Notes under the pieces: model-generated
What the model was told of the DNA's origin: nothing
The model's database searches: none
Seen by the model: the letters and a program-made list of their open reading frames with translations, nothing else
Shown here: positions 34,622 to 44,066 of the stretch, piece by piece
How positions within the stretch are numbered: position 1 is the stretch's first letter
Layout of the letters: every line of letters begins with the position of its first letter
Assembly: GCF_008642315.1 (NCBI RefSeq)
Contig: NZ_CP029192.1
Location: 5,022,001-5,086,000, forward strand
DNA from: Streptomyces venezuelae
GTDB lineage: Bacteria; Actinomycetota; Actinomycetes; Streptomycetales; Streptomycetaceae
DNA: 64,000 bases
Direction: 5' to 3'
Position numbers and translations under genes: made by a program

Positions 34622-36247
34622 TCAGCCCCTGCTGACCGCCGTGAGGATCTCCGGCAGCCGCCTCGCGAGCCGCGGCGCCGCGAGCCGCAGCCCCGCCTCG
34701 GTGACCGCTCCTCCGTAGACCGCGCCGAGCGGCAGCAGCAGCCAGGTCCACGACGTCGCGCCCGAGGCGTGCAGCCAGATCGTGAGGGCCAGGACCGGCG
34801 CGCACAGCAGGGCCGCCGCGACCATGCCGCCGACGATGGAGATCCAGGCGAGGCCCGCCTGACCGGGGGCGACGTTCTTGTAGCCCTCCTGCGGGATGGA
34901 GTACGGGAAGCGGGCCGATGACCACGCGCCCGTGGCCAGCATCGCGCCGAGCAGGGCGAAGGAGAGGCCGATGACCTCCGGCAGGGCCGGCCAGTCGCCG
35001 AGCAGCGCGGTCGTCAGGACGGTGACGAGAGCGGCGTACGGGAGGGTGATCAGGAGGAGCGCGAGGGCCCGCCCGCGCAGCTCCACGTACGCGTCGCGGG
35101 GCGACGAGATCGTCATCGCCACCATCCAGAACGCCGAGGTGTCCTGCCCGAACTGGTTGTACATGAGGACGCCGAGCATGCCCGCCGCGAAGCAGGCGAA
35201 GTAGACGGATCCGGTGCCCTGGAGGGCGTTGAAGAGCGGCACGATCAGGCCGATGGCGAGGGACGTGACCCAGGCCGCCTTGGTCTTCGGGTCGCGCCAG
35301 ACGTAGCGGAGGCTGCGTTCCATGACCGTGCCGGTGCGCCCCGCGGGCAGCAGCCCGCCGAGGGCGCCCGACGTGCGGGACGTGCCCTTGTCCGGCTCGG
35401 CGGCCGCGATCGTGGAGCCGTCCGGTGCCGTCATCAGCCGGGTCAGGCTCCGCTGCCAGAGGGTGAGGAGAGCGAGGAGGGCCCCGGCGGTCAGGATCAG
35501 TTGGGCCGCCGCCGTCGCGTACGCACCCCGGCTGACCGAGTCGACCGCGCCGAGCGCCGCGCACGGCGGGATCCAGCGCACGACGTCCGCCGCCGGGTCG
35601 AGCGTGGACAGGCCGGAGGAACCGAGCTTCTGCGCGCCGAAGTTGACGACCTGCGCGCCGACCGCGATGACCAGGCCGCTGAGGACGGCGAGGTCGCGTC
35701 CCTTGCGGCTGGTGAGCAGGCGGATGTTGGCGGCGGCGACCGCGCGGGCCAGCGCCACGCAGACGAGGAGGGTGAGGACGACGGCGACGACACCGGTGAC
35801 CGCCGCCGCGGCGCCGTGGGCCAGGGCCACCGCCGCGCCCGCCGCGAGGCAGAGCGTGAACAGCGGGCCGATGCCCACGAGCGAGGCGGCGAGCAGCGCC
35901 CGTACGAGCGGTCGTGGCCGCAGCGGCAGCATCACCAGGCGCGTCGGATCGAGGGTCTCGTCGCCGCTCGGGAAGAACAGCGGCATGACCGCCCAGCCGA
36001 GGGCGAGCACCCCGACGAGCAGGACGCAGACCGTCGCGGCGTGCGTGTTGCCGCGCAGCGCGATCAGCCCGAGGAGCTGGAGGGCGGCGAAGAGGAGCGC
36101 GACGGTGACGGACGCGATGTACGCGGCGCGACGGCCCGTGGACTGGCGCAGGCCGTTGCGCAGGAGTGACAGCTTCAGGCGGATGAGGACGGGCGCGATC
36201 GCCGAGGGGGCGGCGGGGCGCGCGGTCGTGGAGCGGGCCGTGGTCAT
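34622..36247 (-). CDS. ABC-2-type exporter permease
   Basis: 541 residues with about 12 hydrophobic helices. The N-terminal part includes VTVALLFAALQLLGLIAL and VLLVGVLALGWAVMPLFFP, then the sequence DETLDPTRLVMLPLRPR typical of large actinobacterial ABC permeases. The C-terminal half repeats the layout (YFACFAAGMLGVLMYNQFGQD, WMVAMTISSPRDAYVELRGR). ATG overlaps the ATPase stop (ATGA). With that ATPase it forms an exporter; the substrate is unknown. Confidence 0.88.
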   Translation of the reverse strand: MTTARSTTARPAAPSAIAPVLIRLKLSLLRNGLRQSTGRRAAYIASVTVALLFAALQLLGLIALRGNTHAATVCVLLVGVLALGWAVMPLFFPSGDETLDPTRLVMLPLRPRPLVRALLAASLVGIGPLFTLCLAAGAAVALAHGAAAAVTGVVAVVLTLLVCVALARAVAAANIRLLTSRKGRDLAVLSGLVIAVGAQVVNFGAQKLGSSGLSTLDPAADVVRWIPPCAALGAVDSVSRGAYATAAAQLILTAGALLALLTLWQRSLTRLMTAPDGSTIAAAEPDKGTSRTSGALGGLLPAGRTGTVMERSLRYVWRDPKTKAAWVTSLAIGLIVPLFNALQGTGSVYFACFAAGMLGVLMYNQFGQDTSAFWMVAMTISSPRDAYVELRGRALALLLITLPYAALVTVLTTALLGDWPALPEVIGLSFALLGAMLATGAWSSARFPYSIPQEGYKNVAPGQAGLAWISIVGGMVAAALLCAPVLALTIWLHASGATSWTWLLLPLGAVYGGAVTEAGLRLAAPRLARRLPEILTAVSRG

Positions 36248-37044
36248 CGGGGGCCGCCGCCCAGCCAGTCGAGGTCGGTTCCCGTGGTGCGGCCGTGCGC
36301 GCCGACGAGTTCGAGGAACGCCTGTTGCAGCGAGGGCGCGGCGCCCCGCACCTCGGCGAGGGTGCCGTGCGCGCGGATGCGGCCCGCCGCCATGACGGCG
36401 ACCCAGTCGCAGAGGGACTCGACGAGCTCCATGACGTGCGAGGAGAAGACGACGGTGGCGCCGGACGCGGTGTACCGCTCCAGGACGCCGCGGATCGTCT
36501 GCGCGGAGACGGGGTCGACGCCTTCGAACGGTTCGTCGAGGAAGAGGACTTCGGGGTTGTGGAGCAGCGCGGCGGCCAGGCCGATCTTCTTGCGCATGCC
36601 GGTCGAGTAGTCGACGACGAGTTTGTGCTGGGCGCCCGCGAGGTCGAGTACGTCGAGGAGCTGTGTGGCCCGCTTGTCGACCTCGCCGCCGGGCAGCCCG
36701 CGCAGCCTCCCGGTGTACGCGAGGAGTTCGCGGCCCGAGAGCCGCTCGAAGAGGCGGAGGCCCTCGGGGAGCACGCCGATGCGGGCCTTGACCTCGACGG
36801 GGTCGCGCCACACGTCGTGGCCGACGACCTCGACGGTGCCCTGGTCGGGCCGGAGGAGGCCGGTGACCATGGAGAGGGTGGTGGTCTTCCCCGCGCCGTT
36901 GGGGCCGACCAGGCCGATGAACTTGCCCGCGGGCAGGGACAGATCGATCCCGGCGACGGCGACCTGCTCGCCGAACCGCTTCCAGAGCCCCCGGATCCGT
37001 ACCGCCGCCGCTCCCGGCTCCGCTTCCGTCCCTGCTGCCGTCAC
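36244..37044 (-). CDS. ABC transporter ATP-binding protein (exporter)
   Basis: 266 residues from GTG 37044, which has GGAGG nine bases upstream; frames extending further upstream are spacer. Walker A GPNGAGKTTT, signature STGMRKKIGLAAAL (a YSTGM variant of LSGGQ, usual in this subgroup), Walker B VLFLDEPFEGVD, H-loop FSSHVMELVE. Drives the downstream permease. Confidence 0.92.
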   Translation of the reverse strand: MTAAGTEAEPGAAAVRIRGLWKRFGEQVAVAGIDLSLPAGKFIGLVGPNGAGKTTTLSMVTGLLRPDQGTVEVVGHDVWRDPVEVKARIGVLPEGLRLFERLSGRELLAYTGRLRGLPGGEVDKRATQLLDVLDLAGAQHKLVVDYSTGMRKKIGLAAALLHNPEVLFLDEPFEGVDPVSAQTIRGVLERYTASGATVVFSSHVMELVESLCDWVAVMAAGRIRAHGTLAEVRGAAPSLQQAFLELVGAHGRTTGTDLDWLGGGPR

Positions 37045-37147
37045 CGTGCCGCCCTCCGCCGTGCCCGCCGTGTCCGTGGTGTCCCGCCGTGTCCGCACGA
37101 TACGTCGGCGGTGGGCACGGGGGAGGTCAGCGGCTCGGAGCCCGTCG

Positions 37148-37831
37148 TCAGCGGCGCGCTTCCCTGCCGCACGCGTAGGCCAGCGGGGAGATGATCTCCT
37201 CCGCGTCCGGCAGCCAGCGGTTGGCGGCGGTGGGGCGGCAGGCCCACTGGACGGCGCCGATGGCACCGAAGCGGGTCGGGGGCCCGGCCACGTACGTCCC
37301 CTCGCCGAGGGCGATCAGGTCGATGGCGGCCGGCGGCCAGCCCAGCTTGCGCACCAGGTCGGGGACCTTGGCCGTGGCGCCGGGCAGCACGAAGAACTGC
37401 ATGCGGCGGTCGGGGGTGCAGGTCACGGGGCCGAGGGTGAGCTCCATCCGCTCCATGCGGGCGAGCGCGAGGAAGCCGGCCGTCTCGGGCACGTCGATCG
37501 CGTCGAACGTGCGCCCGGTGGGGAGCAGGATCGACGCCTTGGGCTGCTTCTGCCAGAGCCGTCGGGCCACGGTCGCGCTGCCGGTGGCCTGGGTCGCCCA
37601 GTCCTCGCGGGCGGGGTGTGCGCCGGGCGCGTCGCACGCGGTGTCCCCGCACGAGCACTGCTCGACGCCCTCGACGGACTCGAGCCAGGTCCCCGGGAAC
37701 ACGTCCCAGTGACGCTCCTCCGCGTACCGCACGGCCGTGTCGAGCAAGGCTTCTCCGCGCTGCTTCGGGATCTGCGCGGCTGACGTGACTCCGATGGTCT
37801 CTTCCACGAACTTCTCAACTCTTGGTGCCAC
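37148..37831 (-). CDS. Stand-alone Prim-Pol family protein, probably catalytically degenerate
   Basis: 227 residues from GTG 37831 (GTG 37807 is an alternative). The family signature CSCGDTACDAPGAHPAREDW (59-78) and IDLIALGEGTYVAGPPT identify the bifunctional primase/polymerase N-domain. In active members an Asp-x-Asp pair and a His in an HLYF-like strand bind metal and nucleotide. Here the corresponding places read AIDVPE (111-116) and MQFF (144-147), so one acid and the His appear lost. There is no helicase or primase C-domain. A regulatory or DNA/nucleotide-binding role is more likely than priming. Divergent from the HTH/TPR regulator. Confidence 0.8.
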   Translation of the reverse strand: MAPRVEKFVEETIGVTSAAQIPKQRGEALLDTAVRYAEERHWDVFPGTWLESVEGVEQCSCGDTACDAPGAHPAREDWATQATGSATVARRLWQKQPKASILLPTGRTFDAIDVPETAGFLALARMERMELTLGPVTCTPDRRMQFFVLPGATAKVPDLVRKLGWPPAAIDLIALGEGTYVAGPPTRFGAIGAVQWACRPTAANRWLPDAEEIISPLAYACGREARR

Positions 37832-38133
37832 CTCGGGTTACGGGCGCACGCGAGGGCGGGGGAGGAGCATCGATCCTGCGAGTGGGGCGCATGGGTGCAT
37901 GGGCGGGGGCGCGCATGGGGATTGGCTCCCGGGTGCGGGTAGCCAGGACTCGGGCAACAAGAGGACGCCCGGAGGAAGCCCGGACCGTACAGTTTTGCAC
38001 TTGTAGTTCTTTATGGGTTCTTTTGCTTCTTTTGTGGCGCATCTTCGCTCTGTCCCAAGGGCATTGATCACCCTGAGGCGGTCCACGGCGGCCGCCCGTT
38101 CCGATGGTCCACGGTGCACACAGGGGGTACGCC
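37832..38133. other. Divergent promoter region with AT-rich tract
   Basis: About 300 bp. Positions 37990-38036 are strikingly AT-rich for this window (TTGCACTTGTAGTTCTTT and following), likely holding the divergent promoters, but no -35/-10 pair is convincing. Short GCATGG/GGGCGCAT repeats lie at 37885-37920. Confidence 0.5.
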
Positions 38134-39522
38134 ATGGCCGCAAGGCCACTCGTCGCGCGACAGCCCAACGAACGGCTGCAGGCGCTCATTCAGGAAGCCG
38201 GCTGTTCCAACGCCGGTCTGGCCCGCAGGGTCAACATGTGTGGCGCGGAGCACGGCCTCGACCTGCGCTACGACAAGACGTCCGTGGCCCGCTGGCTGCG
38301 CGGGCAGCAGCCGCGCGGCCGGGCGCCCGGCATCATCGCGGAGGCGCTCGGCCGCAAACTGGGCCGTACCGTCACCATCGACGAGATCGGCATGGCGAAC
38401 GGCAAGAACCTCGCCTCCGGCGTCGGCCTGCAGTTCTCGCCGACCGTCCTTGGCGCCATCGAGCAGGTCTGCGAGCTGTGGCGCAGCGACGTCGGCCGCC
38501 GCGACTTCCTCTCCGGATCGTCCGTGGCCGCGTCCGCGCTCGTCGAGCCGAGCCGCGACTGGCTGATCTCCTCGCCGGACTCGCAGGTCGGCAGGTCCGC
38601 GGGGCCGCGCGTCGGCATGGCGGACGTGGCGGCGGTCAAGGCGATGACGGAGGCGCTGACCCAGCTGGACCACCAGTTCGGCAGCGGTCATGTGCGGCCG
38701 GTCGTCGTGCACTACCTCAACTCCGTGGTCTCCGGACTGCTCGCGGGCTCCTACCGGGAGTCGGTCGGGCGCGAACTCTTCGCCGCGGTCGCCCGGTTGA
38801 CGGAACTCGCCGGATACATGGCCGTCGACACGGGGCAGCCGGGCCTCGCCCAGCGCTACTACATCCAGGCGCTCCGGCTGGCCCAGGCCGCGGGCGACAG
38901 GGGGTACGGAGGGTACGTACTCGCGGCGTCGATGAGTCACCTCGCCGCGCAGCTCGGGAACCCGCGCGAGATCGCGCAGTTGGCGCGGGCCGCACAGGAG
39001 GGGACACGTGGGAGGGTCACGCCCCGCGCGGAGGCAATGTTCTACGCCGCCGAGGCCCGCGGACACGCGCTCCTCGGGGACGTACGGGCCACGCAGGTCG
39101 TGGCGGGGCGGGCGGTGGAGGCGATGGACCGGGCATCCGGATCCGAGGACTCCGGCGACGACCCGGTCTGGATCCGGCACTTCGACCACGCGTATCTGGC
39201 CGATGAAATGGCGCATTGTCACCGGGACTTGGGCCAGGCCGACGCGGCGGCGCGCAGTGCCCAGGAATCCCTGGACGGCCATCCGGAGACGCGGGCGCGC
39301 CGCCGGGCGATCGGCCTGGTCCTCCTGGCCACGGCGCAGGTGCAGCGGCGCGAGGTGGAACAGGCCTGCCACACGGGCCTGAAGGCCGTCGAACTCCTCG
39401 GCACGCTGCGGTCGAACCGCGGCGCGGAGTACCTGGAGGACTTCCAGGAGCGGCTCCACCCCTACCGCGAGGAGCCGGTGGTACGGGAGTTCGGGGCGCG
39501 CCTGGACGTCCAGGCGGCCTGA
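38134..39522 (+). CDS. XRE-like HTH regulator with TPR-type C-terminal region (NsdA-related)
   Basis: ATG 38134 with GGGGGT upstream; 462 residues. N-terminal HTH-like region (NERLQALIQEAGCSNAGLAR, YDKTSVARWLRGQQPRGRAP), a conserved linker (MANGKNLASGVGLQFSPTV) and helical TPR-like repeats (about 190-450: GQPGLAQRYYIQALRLAQAA, HCHRDLGQADAAARSAQESL). The architecture matches Streptomyces regulators such as NsdA that affect antibiotic production and sporulation; which one is not claimed. The ligand is unknown. Divergent from the Prim-Pol gene, with the same neighbourhood in several Streptomyces as I recall. Confidence 0.85.
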   Translation: MAARPLVARQPNERLQALIQEAGCSNAGLARRVNMCGAEHGLDLRYDKTSVARWLRGQQPRGRAPGIIAEALGRKLGRTVTIDEIGMANGKNLASGVGLQFSPTVLGAIEQVCELWRSDVGRRDFLSGSSVAASALVEPSRDWLISSPDSQVGRSAGPRVGMADVAAVKAMTEALTQLDHQFGSGHVRPVVVHYLNSVVSGLLAGSYRESVGRELFAAVARLTELAGYMAVDTGQPGLAQRYYIQALRLAQAAGDRGYGGYVLAASMSHLAAQLGNPREIAQLARAAQEGTRGRVTPRAEAMFYAAEARGHALLGDVRATQVVAGRAVEAMDRASGSEDSGDDPVWIRHFDHAYLADEMAHCHRDLGQADAAARSAQESLDGHPETRARRRAIGLVLLATAQVQRREVEQACHTGLKAVELLGTLRSNRGAEYLEDFQERLHPYREEPVVREFGARLDVQAA

Positions 39523-39681
39523 GATCCTCCCGTCCCGCCCGAGAACAGCGTCTGACAGGGAGGTTTTGTTACTGCCGCCACCGTGCGGAGGGCGGCGTTC
39601 TGAGCTGCGTGGCAGAGGGATGTGGCGACCCGGTAGCGTGACCCGACGGTTCCGTAGGTCCCCCCAGGTGTAGGAGTCCCG

Positions 39682-42141
39682 GTGACGCAGCAGAGCGGTC
39701 AGGGCGCTGCTTCTTCCGATCCGCAGCAGCGGCCCGCCCACGAGGGCGTGGTGCTGCCCGCGGACGGCAGCGAGCCGCTGTTCCCCGGCACCGCGGGCAG
39801 GCACACCGCCCCGGCGGGCGGCACGCCGTGGGGCGAGCCGTGGGGCCCCGCCTCGGCGGGTCCGCCCTCCTCGGGCCAGGGCCAGGAGTGGTCCACACCC
39901 TCTGCCCAGCCCCTCCCGCCGGAGAACGACCACGCCCAGCCGGACCCGTCGTACGGCGGCCACCAGCAGCCCGGCTACGGCACGCACGCCCCCGGCCAGG
40001 GAATACCCCAGCCGGGCCAGGGAACCCAGCAGCCCGGCTACGGCTACCCGCAGACCGCCCCTGGCGGCCGGCACTCCGATTACGGCACCGCTCAGCCCGC
40101 CCCCGGCGGCCAGTACGGGTACGACGCCCAGCAGCCCGCCCCCAGCGGCCGCCCAGGTCACGGCACCCCGCAGCCCGGCTATGGCTCCCAGCCCCCGGCC
40201 GCCGACGCCCAGCAGCCAGGCCCTGGCGGCCCGCAGCCCGGCTACGGCTACCCGCAGTCGGGCCCTGACGCCTCGCAGCCCGGCCCCGGCCCCGGCGCCG
40301 CCCAGCCCGGACAGGGCTACCCCCAGCCGAGCCCGGCCGGCCAGCAGCCCGGTTACGGCGCCCAGCAGCCCGGCTTCGGAGCCCCACAAACCGGCCCCGG
40401 CGCGGCCCAGCCCGGCTACGGCTACCCGCAGACCGGCCCCGGTGGCCCGCAGACGGGTTACGGTGCCTCGCAGGCCGGTCAGGGCTACTCGCAGTCGGGC
40501 CCCGGCGCCCAGCAGCCCGACCCCAACACCTCCGAGCCCGGCTACGGCTACCCGCATTCGGCCCCTGGCGCCTCGCAGCCCGGCCGCGGCGCCGCCCAGC
40601 CCGGACAGGGCTACCCCCAGCCGAGCCCGGCCGGCCAGCAGCCCGGTTACGGCGCCCAGCAGCCCGGCTCCGCCCAGCCCGGCTACGGCTACCCGCAGAC
40701 CGGCCCCGGTGGCCCGCAGGGGCAACCCGGCCCCGCTGGTCCGCAGCCCCCCGCCGATCAGCCCGGCTACGGCTACCCCCAGACCGGCCCCGGCGCCCCG
40801 CAAGGACAACCCGGCCCCTACGGGCAGGGGCAAGCCGGAGGTGCGGGCCACGGTGCGCATGCCGGCCCGCAGGGGCAGGGCGCGCACGGGGCGCAGCAGG
40901 CGCACGGGGCTCACGCCGCGCCGCGCCCCGAGCAGCCGCAGCCTCCCTCGTCGCAGCCCAGACACGGCGCACACGCCGCGCCGCAGCAGGCGCAGGGTGC
41001 CCACGCCGCGCTGCCACCCGCCGGGCAGAGCGCTCCGCTGCCGCCCGTCGCCGCGCCCGGTGCCGGTTCCGACAGTGATGCCACGCAGTACATACCTCCC
41101 GTCGCCGCCGACGAGGGGGTCACGCAGTACATACCTCCCGTGGGGCCCGGCGCCCTGCCGCCCGAGGCTCCCGCCGCCGACGCCACGCAGTTCCTGGGGC
41201 GGGCCGGCGGGCCGGCGGCCGGGTCCGACAGTGATCCCACCCAGTTCATCGCGCCCGTCCCCGCGGGGCCCGCGGGGACGCCAGGGCCCGCCGCGCCGCC
41301 CGAGCCCGCAGGCGCCCCCTACGGCATCCGCCCCGGCGCCCCCGGCGACCGGCAGCCGCCCGCCGAGTTCGACAGTCTCTTCCGTACCGAGCCGGAGGCC
41401 GAGGGTCCCGCCTCGACCCAGCAGATGCCGCGCGTCCAGGCCCAGGGCCCGGCACCCGCACCCGCCCCGGAGCCCGCGGGCGGCGGTCACGGCGGCGGGG
41501 GCCGGCGGACCCGCACCGGATCGAAGGTGCCGCTGATCGCCGCCGTCGGCGTCGGCATCGCCGTGCTCGGCATCGGCGCGGGCGCGCTCCTCAGCGCGGG
41601 CGGCGGCGAGGACGACGCGAAGGACGACGGCCGGCCCGTCTCCGCCTCCGGCGAGCCCGACGAGCGGCCGTCGCCGAGCGCCGACCCCGCCAAGGACCAG
41701 GCCGTCGCCCTGGACAAGCTGCTCGCCGACAGCAACAACAGCCGTGACTCGGTCATCGCCGCCGTACGCAACGTCGGCAAGTGCCAGAACCTGGGCCAGT
41801 CGGCGAAGGACCTCCGCGCCGCCGCCAAGCAGCGCGACGGCCTCGTCACCCGGCTCGCCGGCCTGAAGGTCGACAAGCTGCCCGCCAACGACCAGCTGAC
41901 GGCCTCGCTCAACAAGGCCTGGAAGGCCTCCGCCGCGGCCGACAACCACTACGCCGCCTGGGCGGACCAGGTCGCGGGCAAGAGGGGCTGCAAGAAGGGC
42001 CACGCCCGCGCCACCCCGCAGGCCGCGGCGGGCAACCGCGAGAGCGGCACGGCGACCACCGCCAAGGAGCAGGCCGCGAACCACTGGAACGCGATCGCCC
42101 GGAAGTACAGCCTCACCGAGCGCAACAAGACCCAGCTGTAG
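39682..42141 (+). CDS. Membrane protein with long Pro/Gln/Gly/Tyr repeat region
   Basis: GTG start with GTAGGAG upstream; 819 residues. About 80-390 is a repeat array built on QPGYG(Y/A)PQ and (T/S)GPG(G/A), followed by His/Ala/Gln-rich sequence (AHGAHAAPQ). Four Thr-Gln motifs follow at about 470-520 (DATQYIPPV, GVTQYIPPV, DATQFLGR, DPTQFIAPV). A membrane helix (VPLIAAVGVGIAVLGIGAGA, about 616-636) precedes an extracellular helical domain of about 180 residues with two Cys (KCQNL, KRGCKKG). Topology: disordered cytoplasmic repeats, external C-domain. The TQ(Y/F)I motifs fit FHA-binding phosphothreonine sites (Ile at +3), suggesting Ser/Thr-kinase signalling. Function unknown. Confidence 0.82.
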   Translation: MTQQSGQGAASSDPQQRPAHEGVVLPADGSEPLFPGTAGRHTAPAGGTPWGEPWGPASAGPPSSGQGQEWSTPSAQPLPPENDHAQPDPSYGGHQQPGYGTHAPGQGIPQPGQGTQQPGYGYPQTAPGGRHSDYGTAQPAPGGQYGYDAQQPAPSGRPGHGTPQPGYGSQPPAADAQQPGPGGPQPGYGYPQSGPDASQPGPGPGAAQPGQGYPQPSPAGQQPGYGAQQPGFGAPQTGPGAAQPGYGYPQTGPGGPQTGYGASQAGQGYSQSGPGAQQPDPNTSEPGYGYPHSAPGASQPGRGAAQPGQGYPQPSPAGQQPGYGAQQPGSAQPGYGYPQTGPGGPQGQPGPAGPQPPADQPGYGYPQTGPGAPQGQPGPYGQGQAGGAGHGAHAGPQGQGAHGAQQAHGAHAAPRPEQPQPPSSQPRHGAHAAPQQAQGAHAALPPAGQSAPLPPVAAPGAGSDSDATQYIPPVAADEGVTQYIPPVGPGALPPEAPAADATQFLGRAGGPAAGSDSDPTQFIAPVPAGPAGTPGPAAPPEPAGAPYGIRPGAPGDRQPPAEFDSLFRTEPEAEGPASTQQMPRVQAQGPAPAPAPEPAGGGHGGGGRRTRTGSKVPLIAAVGVGIAVLGIGAGALLSAGGGEDDAKDDGRPVSASGEPDERPSPSADPAKDQAVALDKLLADSNNSRDSVIAAVRNVGKCQNLGQSAKDLRAAAKQRDGLVTRLAGLKVDKLPANDQLTASLNKAWKASAAADNHYAAWADQVAGKRGCKKGHARATPQAAAGNRESGTATTAKEQAANHWNAIARKYSLTERNKTQL
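39960..40830 (+). repeat. Coding repeat array (QPGYG-PQ units)
   Basis: Degenerate in-frame units of about 27-45 bp containing CAGCCCGGCTACGGC or CAGCCCGGTTACGGC, including two long near-identical blocks around 40282-40372 and 40579-40665. Likely to vary in copy number between strains. Confidence 0.85.
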
Positions 42142-42172
42142 AGGGCAGCGCGGAAGCGGCAGAAGCGGCGGG

Positions 42173-43447
42173 CTACGCCGTCTGTTCCAGCGTCTTCTCC
42201 ACGTTGACGAAGCCCTCGCGCGCCGGGACGAGCCGCCCGTCGCGCACCGTCTGGAACGTGACGCCCGAGTTGATCAGGCGCGGGAACTCGCTGGCCGCGA
42301 GGAGGTCCTCGAAGCGCCAGCTCAGCGGCGGTGTGAGGCCGCCCGTCTCGACGCGGAGGCCGCCGTCGAGGGCGCGGCGCACCGTGCGGGCCGACACCTC
42401 GCCGCCGTCGAGCGACTCGACGGCCTGCTTCAGGACGGTGTACGCGATCCACGTCGTCTGGACGCCCGCGTCCGAGGGGTCGACCCGGTTGTCGCCGAAC
42501 GCCTGCTCACGGATCACGTCCCGCATCCGGTCCCACCGCGCGTCGCCCGCCGCCGGGTACCAGCCGGTGACGTACGCCCCTTCGTAGGGCCCGCTCGCGC
42601 CGCCGGTGCGGTCTATCAGGGACTGGTCGACGCTGCCGAGCACGGAGGAGATGCGGACCGGCGGGTAGTCGTCCCTGGTGCGCCGGAACGAGTCGTAGAA
42701 CGTGTCCGTGCGCGCCCCGAGCGCCGCCGTCACACAGCCGTTGTCCGCCCCCGCGTCCCGCAGCGCCCGCTCGGCCTGCGGCGTGAGGTCGGTGCCGTCC
42801 TCGGGGGCGCGGATGTCGGAGACGGGCTTGTGGTGGCCGTCGGCGAGGCCCTGGTTGAGCAGCTTGGGGAGCTCGTCCCCGGCGAGGGTGTCGGGCCGTA
42901 CGAGGGAGACCCGGTCGCAGCGCGCGGCGAGCTGCCGGCCGTTGCCCGCGAGGAGGGCCGGTTCGCCGCCGTTGACGGGGTACGAGAGGGGGCTGCTGAA
43001 CTCGTCGTCGGTGACGCCGTAGCCGCCGATGTAGGGGATGCCCGCGACTTCGAGGGGGCCGAGGAAGGAGCGGCCGTGCTGGCTGTACGCGCCGACGACC
43101 GCCACCACGTCGTTGTCGACGGCCTGCTGCGCGCACTCGGCGGCACCGACGGAGTCGTTGTGGTCGTTGCAGGTGAGGACCTTGAGCTCGCGGCCGCCGA
43201 GGCCGCCGTGGGCGTTGACCCAGCGGGCGTAGGCCTGCGCCATGGCGGGGACGCCGGGCTTGTTGGTGGCCTTGGTCTTCTCGGGGGCCCAGGTCATGAC
43301 GGTGATGGGGTCGTCCCCGGAACCCCCCGTGGTTCCAGGGATGACCCCGCAACCGGATATCAGCGACGCACACGCCGCCACGGCGGCCGCCGAGAGCGCT
43401 GCGGTTCGGGAGGGGCGGGGGAGGAAGGTGCGTCGCCAGCCGGTCAT
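42173..43447 (-). CDS. Branched-chain-amino-acid-type periplasmic-binding lipoprotein
   Basis: 424 residues from ATG 43447. Signal peptide with lipobox LISGC (Cys near residue 33). The Leu/Ile/Val-binding fold (Peripla_BP_6) follows: ARWVNAHGGLGGRELKVLTC, AVVGAYSQHGRSFLGPLEVA, GIPYIGGYGVTDDEFSSPLS, AYVTGWYPAAGDARWDRM. No ABC permease or ATPase lies beside it, so it is an orphan receptor, as is common in Streptomyces; the ligand may be an amino acid, amide or other small molecule. Confidence 0.87.
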   Translation of the reverse strand: MTGWRRTFLPRPSRTAALSAAAVAACASLISGCGVIPGTTGGSGDDPITVMTWAPEKTKATNKPGVPAMAQAYARWVNAHGGLGGRELKVLTCNDHNDSVGAAECAQQAVDNDVVAVVGAYSQHGRSFLGPLEVAGIPYIGGYGVTDDEFSSPLSYPVNGGEPALLAGNGRQLAARCDRVSLVRPDTLAGDELPKLLNQGLADGHHKPVSDIRAPEDGTDLTPQAERALRDAGADNGCVTAALGARTDTFYDSFRRTRDDYPPVRISSVLGSVDQSLIDRTGGASGPYEGAYVTGWYPAAGDARWDRMRDVIREQAFGDNRVDPSDAGVQTTWIAYTVLKQAVESLDGGEVSARTVRRALDGGLRVETGGLTPPLSWRFEDLLAASEFPRLINSGVTFQTVRDGRLVPAREGFVNVEKTLEQTA

Positions 43448-43565
43448 GTCCCTGCACGATTCCGTTGCGCGGCCAACCGCGGAGTGACTCGCACTCAACG
43501 GACAGTGACATGAAAGTGAACGGGCGGGGTCCGGTTCGCGTGCGTCGAGTGGGAACGTACGATCC

Positions 43566-44066
43566 ATGACCGTGCAAGATTCGGAGAAGTCTTCCCGTCG
43601 CGGCCGTCGCTCCAGCACCATGGGCGGCATGCCGACCAACGACATGCCGTGGTGGCGCTGGCGCAGCAACGTGCGCTCGGCGCTGCACATGCTCTCCGAC
43701 CCCGACTTCCAGCGGGAGTGCTGGCTCGCGGGGCGCGAGGAGTACGGGGACGTGACCGACGCCGTGTACCGGCTGGTCGAGGACACGTGGCTGGACAACT
43801 GGTCCGCGGAGAAATACGTCGGGACGATCTTCCGTGACCCGCAGGAGGCGGCGCTCGTCGACACGGCCGTGCTGCGGGTGCTTCGGATCATGCACGAGGT
43901 GGGGCCCGACGCGCTGGTCTCCGTCTATCTGGACCACCCGGGGTGGCCCGAGGCGGTCCGCGCGGCCCGCGACGCGCACGTGCGGCTGGCCGCCGGTGAC
44001 GGCGAGGACCCGGACGTACCGCCGCAGACGCTCGAAGTGCTGCGGATCATGACGCGCTCCGCCTGA
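43566..44066 (+). CDS. Conserved hypothetical protein
   Basis: 166 residues, not recognised. A basic Ser/Arg-rich start (SSRRGRRSST), then a compact Trp-rich helical protein (MPWWRWRSNVRSALHMLSDP, WLAGREEYGDVTDAVYRLVED, WPEAVRAARDAHVRLA). No signal peptide or membrane segment. Monocistronic, between the divergent binding lipoprotein and purU. Codon pattern and composition look like a real gene. I assign no function. Confidence 0.75.
   Translation: MTVQDSEKSSRRGRRSSTMGGMPTNDMPWWRWRSNVRSALHMLSDPDFQRECWLAGREEYGDVTDAVYRLVEDTWLDNWSAEKYVGTIFRDPQEAALVDTAVLRVLRIMHEVGPDALVSVYLDHPGWPEAVRAARDAHVRLAAGDGEDPDVPPQTLEVLRIMTRSA

Noticed and set aside
38068..42084. A 1338-codon minus-strand open frame across the regulator and the repeat protein
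   Set aside because: It covers two well-supported plus-strand genes, has Gly/Arg/Leu-rich repeat composition mirroring the QPGYG array, and no domain. It is a high-GC shadow frame.
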